Below, piece after piece: positions 1 through 9,028 of a stretch of 64,000 nt of DNA. This DNA is from Aureimonas sp. SA4125. GTDB taxonomy: Bacteria > Pseudomonadota > Alphaproteobacteria > Rhizobiales > Rhizobiaceae. The stretch's first letter is position 1; each line of letters starts with the position of its first letter. Below the pieces are notes generated by a model. It searched no databases, was not told where the DNA came from, and worked only from the letters and a program-made list of their open reading frames with translations. The stretch covers positions 3,741,001-3,805,000 of the forward strand of contig NZ_AP025032.1 in the NCBI RefSeq assembly GCF_019973775.1, given 5' to 3'. The position numbers and the translations under genes were made by a program.

Positions 1-872
1 CGGCGACGGCCTTGCTCGACATGCTGGCGGAACGTACCGGCCGGTCGATCCGAATCGGCATGACGGGGGTTCCGGGCGTCGGCAAGTCGACGCTCATCGA
101 CGGTTTCGGCACGATGCTGACGGCGCTTGGACACCGCGTCGCGGTGCTGGCCGTCGACCCGACATCGGTGCGCAGCGGCGGCGCCATCCTCGGCGACAAG
201 ACGCGGATGGCGCGGCTGGCGACGGACCCCGCCGCCTTCGTGCGGCCCTCGCCCTCCTCCGGCACGCTCGGCGGCGTCGCGGCGAAGACACGCGAGACCA
301 TGCTCCTCTGCGAGGCCGCCGGCTTCGACGTGGTGATCGTCGAGACCGTCGGCGTCGGCCAGTCGGAGATCACCGTCGCCGACATGGTCGACCTCTTCGT
401 TCTCCTGATGCTGCCGGGCGCGGGCGACGAATTGCAGGGCATCAAGAAGGGAATCGTCGAGGTCGCCGACATCATCGCGGTCAACAAGGCGGACGGCGAG
501 AATGCCCGCCGGGCGCGATTGGCGGCGGCGGAACTTCGCGCCGCGCTGAACATCCTCGGTCCGCGCGACCCGCTCTGGTCGCCGCCGGTCCTGACCTTGT
601 CGGGCCAGACCGGCGAGGGCCTTGCCGAACTGTGGTCGGCCATCTCGCGTTTTTGCGGTGTCGCCGAAGGTGCCGGGACCTTTGCCGGTCGCCGCGCCGG
701 CCAGAATGTCCGCTGGATGTGGACCATGCTGGATGAGGCCCTGCGCAGAGCCCTGCTCGACCATGACGGCGTCGCCGCGGCCATCGCCGAGGGCGAGGCC
801 GACATCGTCCGCGGCATACGGGCGCCGACGGCGGTCGCTCAGGCGATTCTGCAGCTCTTTACCGCCCGCTAA
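1..872 (+). CDS. meaB: MeaB/ArgK-type GTPase, methylmalonyl-CoA mutase chaperone (5' end outside window)
   Basis: Cytoplasmic G3E-class GTPase that, by family knowledge, assists cobalamin loading and protection of methylmalonyl-CoA mutase. The frame is open to the window edge, so the true start lies upstream; about 289 codons are visible against a usual 320-330. Seen directly: Walker A GVPGVGKST, the ILGDKTRM segment, the switch/Walker B stretch ETVGVGQSE and the guanine-specificity NKAD. The C-terminal helices that normally form the dimer arm are present. The mutase gene itself is not visible; it may be upstream. Confident on family; the symbol follows MeaB rather than the misnomer ArgK. Confidence 0.93.
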   Translation, partial: ATALLDMLAERTGRSIRIGMTGVPGVGKSTLIDGFGTMLTALGHRVAVLAVDPTSVRSGGAILGDKTRMARLATDPAAFVRPSPSSGTLGGVAAKTRETMLLCEAAGFDVVIVETVGVGQSEITVADMVDLFVLLMLPGAGDELQGIKKGIVEVADIIAVNKADGENARRARLAAAELRAALNILGPRDPLWSPPVLTLSGQTGEGLAELWSAISRFCGVAEGAGTFAGRRAGQNVRWMWTMLDEALRRALLDHDGVAAAIAEGEADIVRGIRAPTAVAQAILQLFTAR

Positions 873-956
873 CCAGTCCGGGCGATTTTGCCCGGGGAGC
901 CACGGCGGCGCCGAGGGCGACACCCTGCCTTAAGCAGGGGATGCGACGCTTCGGCC

Positions 957-2348
957 ATGTCGCAAAGCGCCTCGTTCTCCTCCCGTCGCCTTTTTCTCGC
1001 CGGCGCGCTCGGCGTGGCGGGCATCGCCATGGCATCGCCCCTCCGGGCGGAGATGCGCAAGTCCGGCACCGGGCTCGGCAGCTCGGGCCTGCGCGGCGCG
1101 CTCGACGCCACGTCGCGAGGCCTGACGCCGTCCGCCGGCGGCGACCAGACACGGCTCCTCCAGAAACTCCTCGACGAGGCGGCGCTGTCGGGCGAGACCC
1201 TGTTCCTGCCCCCCGGCGACTATTTCGCCGACAGCCTCGCCCTGCCGCGCGTCACGCGGCTTGCCGGCGTACCGGGTGCCTCGCGCCTGTTCGGGCCGGG
1301 GCTCGCCCTGACATCGGCCGGCGCCGAGCGCATCATCCTCGACGGTCTCTCGATCGACGGATTGGCGGTGCCAGCAGGCGGGACCGGCCGGCCGCTCCTC
1401 GACATCGCCGACTGCCCCAATCTCACCGTGACGGAGTGCGAGATCGGCAACGCCGCCGGCAACGCGCTGGATCTCACCCGAAGCGGCGGCCGAATCGAGA
1501 ACTGCGTCATCGTTCGTGCCGGACTGGCGGCGATCCAGTCACGCGATTCCTCGGGCCTGGCGATCGATGGCAACCGGATCGAGGACTGCGGCAATGGCGG
1601 CATTCTGGTCCACCGCAATTCCCCCGGCCTCGACGCCTCCATCGTCACCGGCAACCGCCTTGCCCGGATTCGCGCCGATGCCGGCGGCACGGGCCAGAAC
1701 GGCAACGGCATCAACCTGTTTCGCGCCCACGGCGTCACCGTCTCGAACAACCAGCTCGACGACTGCGCCTTTTCGGCCATCCGCGCCAATGGCGGTTCGA
1801 ACGCGATCATTGCCGGCAACCAGTGCCGCAACTCCGGCGAGACCGCGCTCTATGCCGAATTTCAGTTCGAGGGCGCCGTGATTTCCGGCAACCTCGTCGA
1901 CGGCGCCGCCATCGGCATCTCCATCGCCAACTTCAACGAGGGCGGCCGGCTTGCCGTGTGCACCGGCAACCTCGTTCGCAATCTCAGGACAAAGGGCCCC
2001 TACCCTGCCGACGCGCCGGGCTTTGGCATGGGCATCTCCGTCGAGGCCGACACGGTGGTGTCGAACAACGTCGTCGAGAACGCACCGCTCTACGGCCTGA
2101 AGCTCGGCTGGGGACCCTATCTGCGCAACGTCTCGGCAACCGGCAACGTCTTCCGCCTCTGTCCGGTCGGCATTGCCGTCACGGTCGTCGAGGGCGCGGG
2201 AACGGCCGTCCTCTCCGGCAACGTCATATCCGGGGCCGACCGCGGCGCCATCCTCGGTTATCGCTGGAGCGAGGCGGTGACGGGCGACCTCGCGGCAGAA
2301 GGAGCGCGGCCGCCGGACCATCTCACCATCGCCGGCAATGCCGGATAA
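957..2348 (+). CDS. Twin-arginine-exported right-handed beta-helix repeat protein (TIGR03808-like)
   Basis: 463 aa from the ATG at 957; this start places the Tat-type signal SSRRLFLAGALGVAGIA at residues 8-24, ending near ASPLRA. The rest is a series of imperfect 20-25 residue repeats rich in GN, xxISGN and IxxCxI elements, the pattern of a parallel beta-helix such as pectate-lyase-like folds. It resembles the Rhizobiales family annotated as twin-arginine-translocated repeat protein (TIGR03808). No catalytic residues of a known polysaccharide lyase could be assigned. Export by Tat suggests folding before transport. Substrate unknown; a periplasmic or surface glycan role is only a guess. Confidence 0.82.
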   Translation: MSQSASFSSRRLFLAGALGVAGIAMASPLRAEMRKSGTGLGSSGLRGALDATSRGLTPSAGGDQTRLLQKLLDEAALSGETLFLPPGDYFADSLALPRVTRLAGVPGASRLFGPGLALTSAGAERIILDGLSIDGLAVPAGGTGRPLLDIADCPNLTVTECEIGNAAGNALDLTRSGGRIENCVIVRAGLAAIQSRDSSGLAIDGNRIEDCGNGGILVHRNSPGLDASIVTGNRLARIRADAGGTGQNGNGINLFRAHGVTVSNNQLDDCAFSAIRANGGSNAIIAGNQCRNSGETALYAEFQFEGAVISGNLVDGAAIGISIANFNEGGRLAVCTGNLVRNLRTKGPYPADAPGFGMGISVEADTVVSNNVVENAPLYGLKLGWGPYLRNVSATGNVFRLCPVGIAVTVVEGAGTAVLSGNVISGADRGAILGYRWSEAVTGDLAAEGARPPDHLTIAGNAG

Positions 2349-2447
2349 GAGCGACTTTTCTGCCGTTCAAAGCGGCGGCGACAAGAAACCCCTGTCGGAA
2401 AACCTCCACCGGCGCTATGTCCGAAGGAAATTTCCAGGGGCAAGACC

Positions 2448-3635
2448 ATGAACGACACCCGATCCGCGCGCCTTGCGGTGCTCATCGACGCCGACAACGC
2501 GTCCGCCAAGATTGCCGACGGCCTGTTCGAGGAGATCGCCAAGATCGGCGAGGCGAGCGTGAGGCGCATCTATGGCGACTTCTCGACCCAGCGCATGAAG
2601 GGCTGGACCGACATCCTCGCCCGCCACGCCATCATCCCGCACCAGCAGTTCGCCTACACCACTGGCAAGAACGCCTCCGACATCACGCTCGTCATCGACG
2701 CGATGGACCTTTTGCATTCCGGCCGTTTCGACGGCTTCTGCCTCGTCTCATCCGACAGCGACTTCACCCGCCTTGCCTCGCGCATCCGCGAGCAGGGCGT
2801 CAACGTCTTCGGCTTCGGCGAACAGAAGACGCCGGAGAGTTTCCGCCAGGCCTGCCGTCGCTTCATCTACACCGAGAACCTCCTGCCGCAGCGCGCGTCG
2901 CAGAGCCGCGACGCAGCAGGAGCCGGACCGATCCAGGCGCCGCTGCGCGAGAAGGCCGACGCCCTGCCGATGCTGTCGCGCGTCATCGACCAGATGGAGA
3001 GCGAAGACGGCTGGGTGAATCTGGGCACTTTCGGCAAGCAGCTGCAGAACCTCTACACCGACTTCGACCCGCGCACCTACGGCGAGCGCAAGCTTTCCGA
3101 CCTCGTGCGCCGGACCAACGCCTTTGAGATCAACCACCCGGAAGGCGGCAGCATGCTGATCCGCCTGAAGCAGCATGCCACGCCAAAGCCGGCCGGTCTG
3201 CCCGCGGCACCGGTCGCCGACAAGGCGCCGGAGATCACGGCTGAACCGATCGAGGCGCCGAAGCCGGCCGGTCGTCGCCCCGCCGCCAAGACCGCTTCCG
3301 GCAAGCCGGCGACGTCCCGGCGGAGTTCGGCGGCGAAGTCCGCCGCAGCGAAGCCAGCCGCCGACAAGGCTGATACGGTCGCGGCGCCCGCGCCGGTCGC
3401 GGCGGCCGAACCTTCCCCAGCGCCAAAGACGGCCGCTGCAGCTCCCGCAGCGAAGGCTCCCCTCTCGGCACCGGAAGCGACGCCCGCTCGCGCTGCAGCG
3501 ATCTCCGCACCGCTGACGCCCAAACCCGTACCGATCTTCGCCGCCCCCAGCGATGCCGCGGGCATCGAGGCGGCCGATGCCGTGCCGAAGCCGCGGCCGC
3601 GCACGCGCCGGCCGCTCGGAACGCCCCGCGGCTGA
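2448..3635 (+). CDS. NYN-domain (LabA/DUF88) protein with OST-HTH/LOTUS domain and low-complexity tail
   Basis: 395 aa. Residues 1-150 form a NYN domain of the PIN-like nuclease class: LIDADNAS near the start, TLVIDAMDLLHSGRFDGF and SSDSDFTRLASRIREQG carry the acidic residues expected of a metal-dependent RNase. Residues about 165-240 look like an OST-HTH/LOTUS RNA-binding domain (LVRRTNAFEI at its end). Residues 240-395 are Ala/Pro/Lys-rich and probably disordered. A ribosome-binding site AGGGG lies 8 bases before the ATG. By family knowledge a putative RNA-processing enzyme; no target can be inferred from the neighbours. Confidence 0.86.
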   Translation: MNDTRSARLAVLIDADNASAKIADGLFEEIAKIGEASVRRIYGDFSTQRMKGWTDILARHAIIPHQQFAYTTGKNASDITLVIDAMDLLHSGRFDGFCLVSSDSDFTRLASRIREQGVNVFGFGEQKTPESFRQACRRFIYTENLLPQRASQSRDAAGAGPIQAPLREKADALPMLSRVIDQMESEDGWVNLGTFGKQLQNLYTDFDPRTYGERKLSDLVRRTNAFEINHPEGGSMLIRLKQHATPKPAGLPAAPVADKAPEITAEPIEAPKPAGRRPAAKTASGKPATSRRSSAAKSAAAKPAADKADTVAAPAPVAAAEPSPAPKTAAAAPAAKAPLSAPEATPARAAAISAPLTPKPVPIFAAPSDAAGIEAADAVPKPRPRTRRPLGTPRG

Positions 3636-3671
3636 GGCGTCGCCGGGCCCCGTCTTCCGAGCCCGGCATCC

Positions 3672-4670
3672 CTATTGGGCGGCGCGCAGCTCGCCGACGA
3701 CGATGCCGTTCCAGTTCTTCAGCGTTTTACGCGCCAGTGCGTCATAGGCTCCGGCCACATCCGGATCGCGGTCGCGAAAGATGTGTGCCAGGGTTGCGGC
3801 GGTGGCGATCTCCGCCGCCCGTCCGGCGCCATCGTCGATCTTCAGCGCGAAGCCGAGACCGAGCTCCGGAACAGCGCCGCAGAATACGCCTTCGGCACCG
3901 GTCTTGACGAACACACGGCCCGGCGCCGCTTCGATCAGCGCGACGCAGGCGCGGTTCGTCCCCGCCATGTACCAGGGCTCGGCCATGCAGGCGGCGATCA
4001 GGCGCTGGCCAGCTCTTGCCCGTTCCGCCGAAACGCCCTGGCCCGAAACGAGCTTGGCAAAGCCATGCGCGAAGGATTGCAGCGGCGCGGCATAGGTCGG
4101 GATCGAGCAACCGTCGGTGCCGGAATCCTCTTCGCCGAGCGCGGTGCCGGTCAGATCCTCGATCGCCGCCTTCGCCCGGACCTGCACGGGGTGGTCCGCG
4201 CCGATATAGCCTGCCGTCGGCTCGCCCATGGCGACGGCCGTACACAGGAAGCCGGAATGCTTGCCCGAACAGTTGTTGTGGAGCGCGCCCGGCGACCGGC
4301 CCTGGCGCGCCAGAACGCGCGCGACGCCGGAATCGGACGGCCAGTGGCAGCCGCATTCGAGCGCTCGTTCGTCGAGGCCGGCGCGGCGCAGGAGATCGGC
4401 CGCGAGCGCCACATGCCCCTCCTCGCCGGAATGCGAAGCGCAGGCGAGCGACAACTCCTTGTCGCCAAAGCCAAAACGATCGGCCGCCCCGGACTCGATT
4501 AGCGGCAGGGCCTGCATCACCTTGATCGCCGAGCGGGGAAACACCAAAGCGGCGATATCGCCGAGCGCATGAACCGATTCGCCCTCGCCGTCGACGACCG
4601 CAACGGAGCCGCGGTGGCAGCTTTCGACCCGGCTGCCCCGCGTCACTTCGACCAGGATGGGATTGCTCAT
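3672..4670 (-). CDS. Asparaginase, thermolabile Rhizobium etli type (Asparaginase_II family)
   Basis: 332 aa, hydrolyses L-asparagine to aspartate and ammonia. The start MSNPILVEV at 4670 is preceded by GAGGA at good spacing, so 11 upstream in-frame codons are excluded. Motifs of the R. etli ReAV class are visible: S47-x-x-K50 in FPRSAIK, the NCSGKHSG segment with the paired Cys and Lys, DGCSIPTY, and VFCGAVPE. These match the serine/lysine/cysteine active site described for this family, which is unrelated to E. coli AnsA/AnsB. Convergent with the NYN gene. Confident on family; cellular role presumed asparagine catabolism. Confidence 0.9.
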   Translation of the reverse strand: MSNPILVEVTRGSRVESCHRGSVAVVDGEGESVHALGDIAALVFPRSAIKVMQALPLIESGAADRFGFGDKELSLACASHSGEEGHVALAADLLRRAGLDERALECGCHWPSDSGVARVLARQGRSPGALHNNCSGKHSGFLCTAVAMGEPTAGYIGADHPVQVRAKAAIEDLTGTALGEEDSGTDGCSIPTYAAPLQSFAHGFAKLVSGQGVSAERARAGQRLIAACMAEPWYMAGTNRACVALIEAAPGRVFVKTGAEGVFCGAVPELGLGFALKIDDGAGRAAEIATAATLAHIFRDRDPDVAGAYDALARKTLKNWNGIVVGELRAAQ

Positions 4671-4782
4671 ACGGAAGTCCTCATTTTCGCCGCTCTGCAT
4701 CATGAGCGTGCTCTAGCAGCGCAGCGTGTGCTTCGCCATATCCTGGGATGTGGCGCGCGTGACGCCATCTCCCGGGAACCCG

Positions 4783-5535
4783 ATGCGATTGTTCAAAATT
4801 CTGCTTCTCACCCTCGGCGTCGTCTACGTCGCGCCGGCCCTCCTTGCCGCAACTCTGTTCTGGTTCGGCGATCATCCCGCGTCATGGGGTAGTGCCGACT
4901 GGAGCAGTGCGAAAATGCTGCCGGATCCGGCTGCGTCGTCGGAGGCTGCCGTCTATGTCATGTCGGCGCGGACCGGCGGGCTGAAGGGCGCGATATCAAG
5001 CCACTCCTGGATCGTCGTGAAGGAGAAGGGCGCGCGACGCTACGAGCGCTGGGACAAGGTCGGGTGGGGCGCACCGATCCGGCACAATGCCTATGCCGCT
5101 GACGGGCGTTGGTACTCCAACGCTCCCGAGATCGTCGTCGGCCGGCACGGTGCGGAAGCTGAAGGGCTGATCCCGAAGATTCGCGCGGCGGTCGCCGCCT
5201 ACCCCTTCGCCGAACGCGGCGGTTACCACATCTTCCCCGGCCCGAACTCCAACACCTTCGTCGCCTTCGTTCTCGCCGAGACGGCAGGTCTTGCGGCGGC
5301 CTTGCCCCCTGTCGCCGTCGGCCGCGACTATCCCGTCGGGCGCGATCTCGTCACCCTGGACCGGGAGCGCGGCGAACTCCGCCTGTCGCTTTTCGGCTAT
5401 GCCGGTATCACGATCGGCCGGATGTCGGGATTCGAGGTCAATCTTCTGGGCCTCGTCGCCGGCATCGATCCGGAACGGCTAGCGGTGAAGATTCCGGCCT
5501 TCGGCACGTTCGCGTTGCGGCCCGCCACGGTCTGA
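4783..5535 (+). CDS. DUF3750 family membrane-anchored protein
   Basis: 250 aa. An N-terminal hydrophobic segment (residues 1-24, MRLFKILLLTLGVVYVAPAL) is an uncleaved anchor or signal, followed by a soluble domain containing SHSWIVVKEKG, ERWDKVGWG, a RWYSNAPEIVVGRHG stretch and GGYHIFPGPNSNTFVAFVL. These are hallmarks of the DUF3750 family found in alphaproteobacteria. The H..W and N-T-F-V pattern recalls DUF4105/NlpC-like folds but no catalytic triad was assigned. The ATG at 4783 is chosen because it begins the hydrophobic segment; an earlier in-frame ATG at 4726 would add 19 hydrophilic residues. Function unknown. Confidence 0.82.
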   Translation: MRLFKILLLTLGVVYVAPALLAATLFWFGDHPASWGSADWSSAKMLPDPAASSEAAVYVMSARTGGLKGAISSHSWIVVKEKGARRYERWDKVGWGAPIRHNAYAADGRWYSNAPEIVVGRHGAEAEGLIPKIRAAVAAYPFAERGGYHIFPGPNSNTFVAFVLAETAGLAAALPPVAVGRDYPVGRDLVTLDRERGELRLSLFGYAGITIGRMSGFEVNLLGLVAGIDPERLAVKIPAFGTFALRPATV

Positions 5536-5631
5536 GGCGCCCCCACACCGCGAACGGTTCCAGCCGGCGCAGATTCCTGCTAGCGCGAAGCCGTTGAAGC
5601 GGCGCGGGGCGCCGTCGCGAGGGGAAGTCTG

Positions 5632-6579
5632 ATGTTTCTCAGCTGTGGCGATGCGCTGTTCGATGTTTTTGCCGAGCCGGATGCCGACGTGTCGCGAATC
5701 GGGCTGAGGGCCGTCGTCGGCGGCTCGCCCCTGAACGTGGCGCTGGGCCTTGCCCGGCTCGGCCATCCCGCCGGCTTCTTCACCAAGGTGTCGAGCGACC
5801 TGTTCGGACGGCGCCTTCGCGACTTCATGCAGGCCGAAGCCATCGACCAGCGCTTCCTGATCCCAACCGAGCGCAACACGACGCTCGCCATTGTCTCCCT
5901 GTCGGCCAGCGGCTCGGCCGAGTATTCCTTCTACATCGACGGAACCGCCGACCGCTCCGTCGAGCCGAGCGAGGTTCCCGCCGATCTGCCGCCCGGGCTC
6001 GAAGCGATCCATGTCGCGTCCTATTCGACCGTGACCGAGCCGACCGCCTCCGCCCTCGTCAGGCTGATCGACCAGGAAAAACACCGGCGCTTCATCTCCT
6101 ACGATCCGAACATCCGCGCCTCGATCGAACCCGACCTCGACGTCTGGCGCGCCAAGGTTGCCGAGATCGTTCCCTCCGCGGCGCTCGTCAAGGCGAGCGA
6201 CGAGGATCTGGCTCAACTCTATCCCGGGCGATCGCTGGAGAACGTCCTGGCGGACTGGGTTTCGGCCGGCGCGAGTCTTGCCATCGTGACGCGCGGCGAA
6301 AAGGGCGCGATCGCGCTGTCGTCGAGCGGCGTCGGCGCGGCGATGGACGGGATCGAGGTCGAGGTGGTCGACACGGTCGGCGCCGGCGACACGTTTCAGG
6401 CAGCCACGCTCGCCAGGCTGAAGGAGACGGGCGTGATGAGCCGCGAGGGGCTGAAAGCGCTCGACGACGCCGGACTGCAGGCACTCCTCGACTTCGCCAT
6501 TCGGGCCGCCGCGGTCACCTGCGGACGCCGGGGTGCCGACCTGCCGCGCCGCGGAGACCTGGGGTTGCCGCCGCTCTGA
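5632..6579 (+). CDS. PfkB-family carbohydrate kinase (fructokinase-like)
   Basis: 315 aa ribokinase-fold sugar kinase. The N-terminal CGDALFDVF and GGSPLNVALGLARLG match PfkB signature 1, and DTVGAGDTFQAATL near residue 253 is signature 2 with the catalytic Asp and the anion-hole Gly-Ala-Gly. Length is typical. Neighbours give no sugar transporter, so the substrate (fructose or another ketose/nucleoside sugar) cannot be fixed. The start at 5632 is preceded by a GAGGGGAAG ribosome-binding site. A strong hairpin follows the stop codon (6621-6647). Confidence 0.9.
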   Translation: MFLSCGDALFDVFAEPDADVSRIGLRAVVGGSPLNVALGLARLGHPAGFFTKVSSDLFGRRLRDFMQAEAIDQRFLIPTERNTTLAIVSLSASGSAEYSFYIDGTADRSVEPSEVPADLPPGLEAIHVASYSTVTEPTASALVRLIDQEKHRRFISYDPNIRASIEPDLDVWRAKVAEIVPSAALVKASDEDLAQLYPGRSLENVLADWVSAGASLAIVTRGEKGAIALSSSGVGAAMDGIEVEVVDTVGAGDTFQAATLARLKETGVMSREGLKALDDAGLQALLDFAIRAAAVTCGRRGADLPRRGDLGLPPL

Positions 6580-6620
6580 GGGCTGCCCCGCGGCGTGCCG
6601 ACGATGGTCCAAACGGAAAA

Positions 6621-6647
6621 GGCCCGCCGGAGATCATCCGGCGGGCC
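6621..6647. terminator. Bidirectional hairpin terminator between pfkB-like gene and omp gene
   Basis: A perfect 10-bp G+C-rich stem (6621-6630 with 6638-6647) closes a 7-base loop. It is flanked by AAAA on the left and CTT on the right, and sits between two convergent genes, so it can serve both. Confidence 0.8.
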
Positions 6648-6697
6648 CTTCACTGTCTTGCCGTTGCCGGCGGCTTTCGCCGCCGGCGCTGGTCCAC

Positions 6698-7483
6698 TTA
6701 GTTAAAGCGGTACGAAGCCTTGGCCATCACCGAGTGATAGGTCAGGTCGTTGTTCGAGTCGGTCGAGAAGCTGGCGCCACCGAGGCCACCGGCAACAGGC
6801 GTGTAGTCGACATCGACCGAGCTTTCGCCGAGGTCGGTGTAGAGGTACTCGAGGCCGAACGAAACGTTCTGGGTCGCGAGCACGTCGAAGCCACCGCCGA
6901 CGGCGTAGCCGATGTCGTCGTTGTCCGTGCGGGCCGAGACGTCATAGGCATTGCCCAGACCATCGGTGTAGGTGCCGCCGCCGTTGTAGCTGTTCTCGAT
7001 GTCGGCATAGGCGAGACCGCCCGTCGCATAGACCATGAAACGGTCCATGGCGTAGCCGGCCTTGGCGCGGACGGTGCCGACGTAGTTGATTTCCTGGTCG
7101 GCGCCAAAGGTCTGCGTGCCCGTCGCGGTGGGCAGCGTGTAGCTCGTGTTCGCCTCGGCGTCGATGTAGTTCAGGTCGGCAACGGCGCCGATCACGAAGT
7201 TGCCCATCTGGTAGTCATAGCCAATGTGACCGCCGCCGATGAAGCCGGAATTGCTGTCGTCGTTGCCGCCGCTGAAGCCAGTGGTGTCGGACGAGAAGGC
7301 GCCCGAGTCGCGGTTGAAGGCGACGCCAGCCTGGCCACCGACGTAGAGGCCGGACCAATTGTACTGGGGAGCGGCTTCGACCATCGGCGCCGGTGCTGGC
7401 GGCTCGTCATAGATGACGTCGGCGGCGAGAGCGGGCGAGACGAAGGCGGTGGCCGAAGCCAGGAGAAGAGCGAAACGTTTCAT
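6698..7483 (-). CDS. Omp25/Omp31-family outer-membrane beta-barrel protein (copy A)
   Basis: 261 aa. The start at 7483 (MKRFALLLASATAF) has GGAG nine bases upstream. A signal peptide runs to about residue 21 (ALA-ADVIYDEPP), followed by a beta-barrel with alternating aromatic residues, glycine-rich turns (YVGGQAGVAFN, GGHIGYDYQ) and the terminal SYRFN with the C-terminal Phe-Asn typical of this family. Related to Brucella Omp25/Omp31 and rhizobial RopB. It acts as a structural outer-membrane protein; porin activity is uncertain. A paralogue lies just beyond it on the same strand. Confidence 0.9.
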   Translation of the reverse strand: MKRFALLLASATAFVSPALAADVIYDEPPAPAPMVEAAPQYNWSGLYVGGQAGVAFNRDSGAFSSDTTGFSGGNDDSNSGFIGGGHIGYDYQMGNFVIGAVADLNYIDAEANTSYTLPTATGTQTFGADQEINYVGTVRAKAGYAMDRFMVYATGGLAYADIENSYNGGGTYTDGLGNAYDVSARTDNDDIGYAVGGGFDVLATQNVSFGLEYLYTDLGESSVDVDYTPVAGGLGGASFSTDSNNDLTYHSVMAKASYRFN

Positions 7484-7732
7484 GTAGGTGTACTCCAACT
7501 TTATGTCGCCAGCAGCGACGTTTGATCGATCGACATTTCCCTCGTAAGGCCGACCGAAACTTTACCGGGGCTGTCTGGGCCCGTCTTGTGTTCAAATGTC
7601 GGCCGCAAGAAAGCGTTGCAGTGGCAGGCTGACTTCCAGGCGACCCTGTTGCCGAAGCGCCACATCGGCCGAAACCGGGCATGGCGTTGGTTAAGAGTGA
7701 CTAAGGGGAGACCGTTGATTTTGAATTAAAAA

Positions 7733-7758
7733 ACCCGCGGAGCCGAAGCCCCGCGGGT
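7733..7758 (-). terminator. Rho-independent terminator downstream of omp copy B
   Basis: On the minus strand an 8-bp stem ACCCGCGG/CCGCGGGT with a 10-base loop containing TTCGG is followed immediately by TTTTTTAATT. It lies 42 bases past the stop of the gene ending at 7800 and separates it from the second omp gene. Confidence 0.92.
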
Positions 7759-7799
7759 CACGAAACGGTGTTGGAACCGGGCAGCGCCCGGCGTCGCCT

Positions 7800-8627
7800 T
7801 TAGTTGAAGCGGTAGGACAGCTTGGCCGTGACCGTGTGGAAGTCGAAGTCGCCGCCGCTGGTGAAGTCGGTCGAGTTGCCGGCGATGACGGCTGTGCCGC
7901 TGCCGTCGAACGGACCGCCGCTCAGCCGCGTGAAGGAGTCGCCACCGCCCAGATTGGTGTAGAGGTATTCGGCGCCGAACGAGATGTTGTCGGTGACGAG
8001 GACTTCCATGCCGGCACCGACCGTGTAGCCGAAGTCGTCCTCGTCCTGATTGACGATGGCGGCAGGATTGACGCCGGTGACGGCGGGCGAGTCGGTCGAG
8101 AACCCATAGTCGACCTCGCCATAGGCGACGCCGCCGGTGACATAGGCGAGCGCGCTCGGCGTCACCAGGTAGCCGGCGCGAAGACGGGCGGTCGCCAGAT
8201 AGTCGAGGCCGCGCTCGGCGGTGTAGAAGGCGGGGGTATTGGAGAAGGCGCTTGCGGTCTGCGTCACGTCGAGAGCGTTGATGTCGAGAATCGCGCCGAG
8301 GACGACGCTGCCCATCTGGTAGTCGTAGCCGATGTGCGCGCCACCGATGAAACTGGAATCAAAGCTCGAATCGAAATTGTTGCCGAAGGCATCGACGCCG
8401 CCGCCGATGATCGGGCCGGCGAAGCCGTTAGTGCGCAGCCCGAGATCGTCCGGGCTCTCCGGATTGAAAGCGCCGCCACCCTGGATGCCGATATAGACGC
8501 CTGTCCATCCGGCGGCCGGCGCGACGACGGCCATCGGCGCCGGCGGCTCGTCATAGATCACGTCGGCAGCCAGAGCCGGAGCGGCGCTCAATGCGGTGGC
8601 GGCGAGAATGAGTGGTATGCGGTTCAT
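7800..8627 (-). CDS. Omp25/Omp31-family outer-membrane beta-barrel protein (copy B)
   Basis: 275 aa from the ATG at 8627, which has AGGGG seven bases upstream. Signal peptide MNRIPLILAATALSAAPALA, then ADVIYDEPPAP, nearly the same mature N terminus as the neighbouring copy A, and a shared barrel plan ending KLSYRFN. The middle differs clearly, so this is an old tandem duplication rather than a recent copy. The two genes have separate terminators and separate ribosome-binding sites, so they are probably transcribed independently. Likely a structural or porin-like outer-membrane protein. Confidence 0.9.
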   Translation of the reverse strand: MNRIPLILAATALSAAPALAADVIYDEPPAPMAVVAPAAGWTGVYIGIQGGGAFNPESPDDLGLRTNGFAGPIIGGGVDAFGNNFDSSFDSSFIGGAHIGYDYQMGSVVLGAILDINALDVTQTASAFSNTPAFYTAERGLDYLATARLRAGYLVTPSALAYVTGGVAYGEVDYGFSTDSPAVTGVNPAAIVNQDEDDFGYTVGAGMEVLVTDNISFGAEYLYTNLGGGDSFTRLSGGPFDGSGTAVIAGNSTDFTSGGDFDFHTVTAKLSYRFN

Positions 8628-9028
8628 GGTCTGACCCCTGCTTGGACATGTCGGACGGTGCGGCGTGTCATTCACCGCCGCTACTGCTGCTCGTCTGCAG
8701 GCAGAATGCTCGATCTTTCTCCCTGAACAAGGCCGCTTGAAAGAGCGGGACCAATAGAGTTGCAGAATAAGCACAAAGACCCTTACTATTTTGGCGCGAC
8801 GAAAAAGCCGGTAACGCGGCAATGGTATGGGTCCTCTGGAAAATACTGCGATGAGCTGCAATCCGCGTGATCGAAGATCCCGGACTTCTCACGCGCACTT
8901 GATCGCCCGGTGACCATCTCCGGAGAAGGCTTGGTCGGCCCGGAGCGCACAAAACGTCGCATCGATTGCAAAGCGTTCAGGCTGTTGCATATATCCTCGC
9001 CAGGGGCATCAAGCTTCATGGAGGAAAC
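8628..9028. other. 401-bp divergent intergenic region
   Basis: Lies between omp copy B (minus) and a cytochrome c gene (plus). It is visibly more A+T-rich than its surroundings, as expected of a divergent promoter region. No convincing coding frame was seen. The cytochrome-side promoter candidate is listed separately. Confidence 0.6.
8966..8995 (+). promoter_or_regulatory. Candidate sigma-70-type promoter for the cytochrome c gene
   Basis: TTGCAA at 8966-8971, an 18-base spacer and TATATC at 8990-8995 resemble -35/-10 hexamers. The start codon is 34 bases further on, behind a GGAGGA ribosome-binding site. Pattern match only. Confidence 0.35.
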
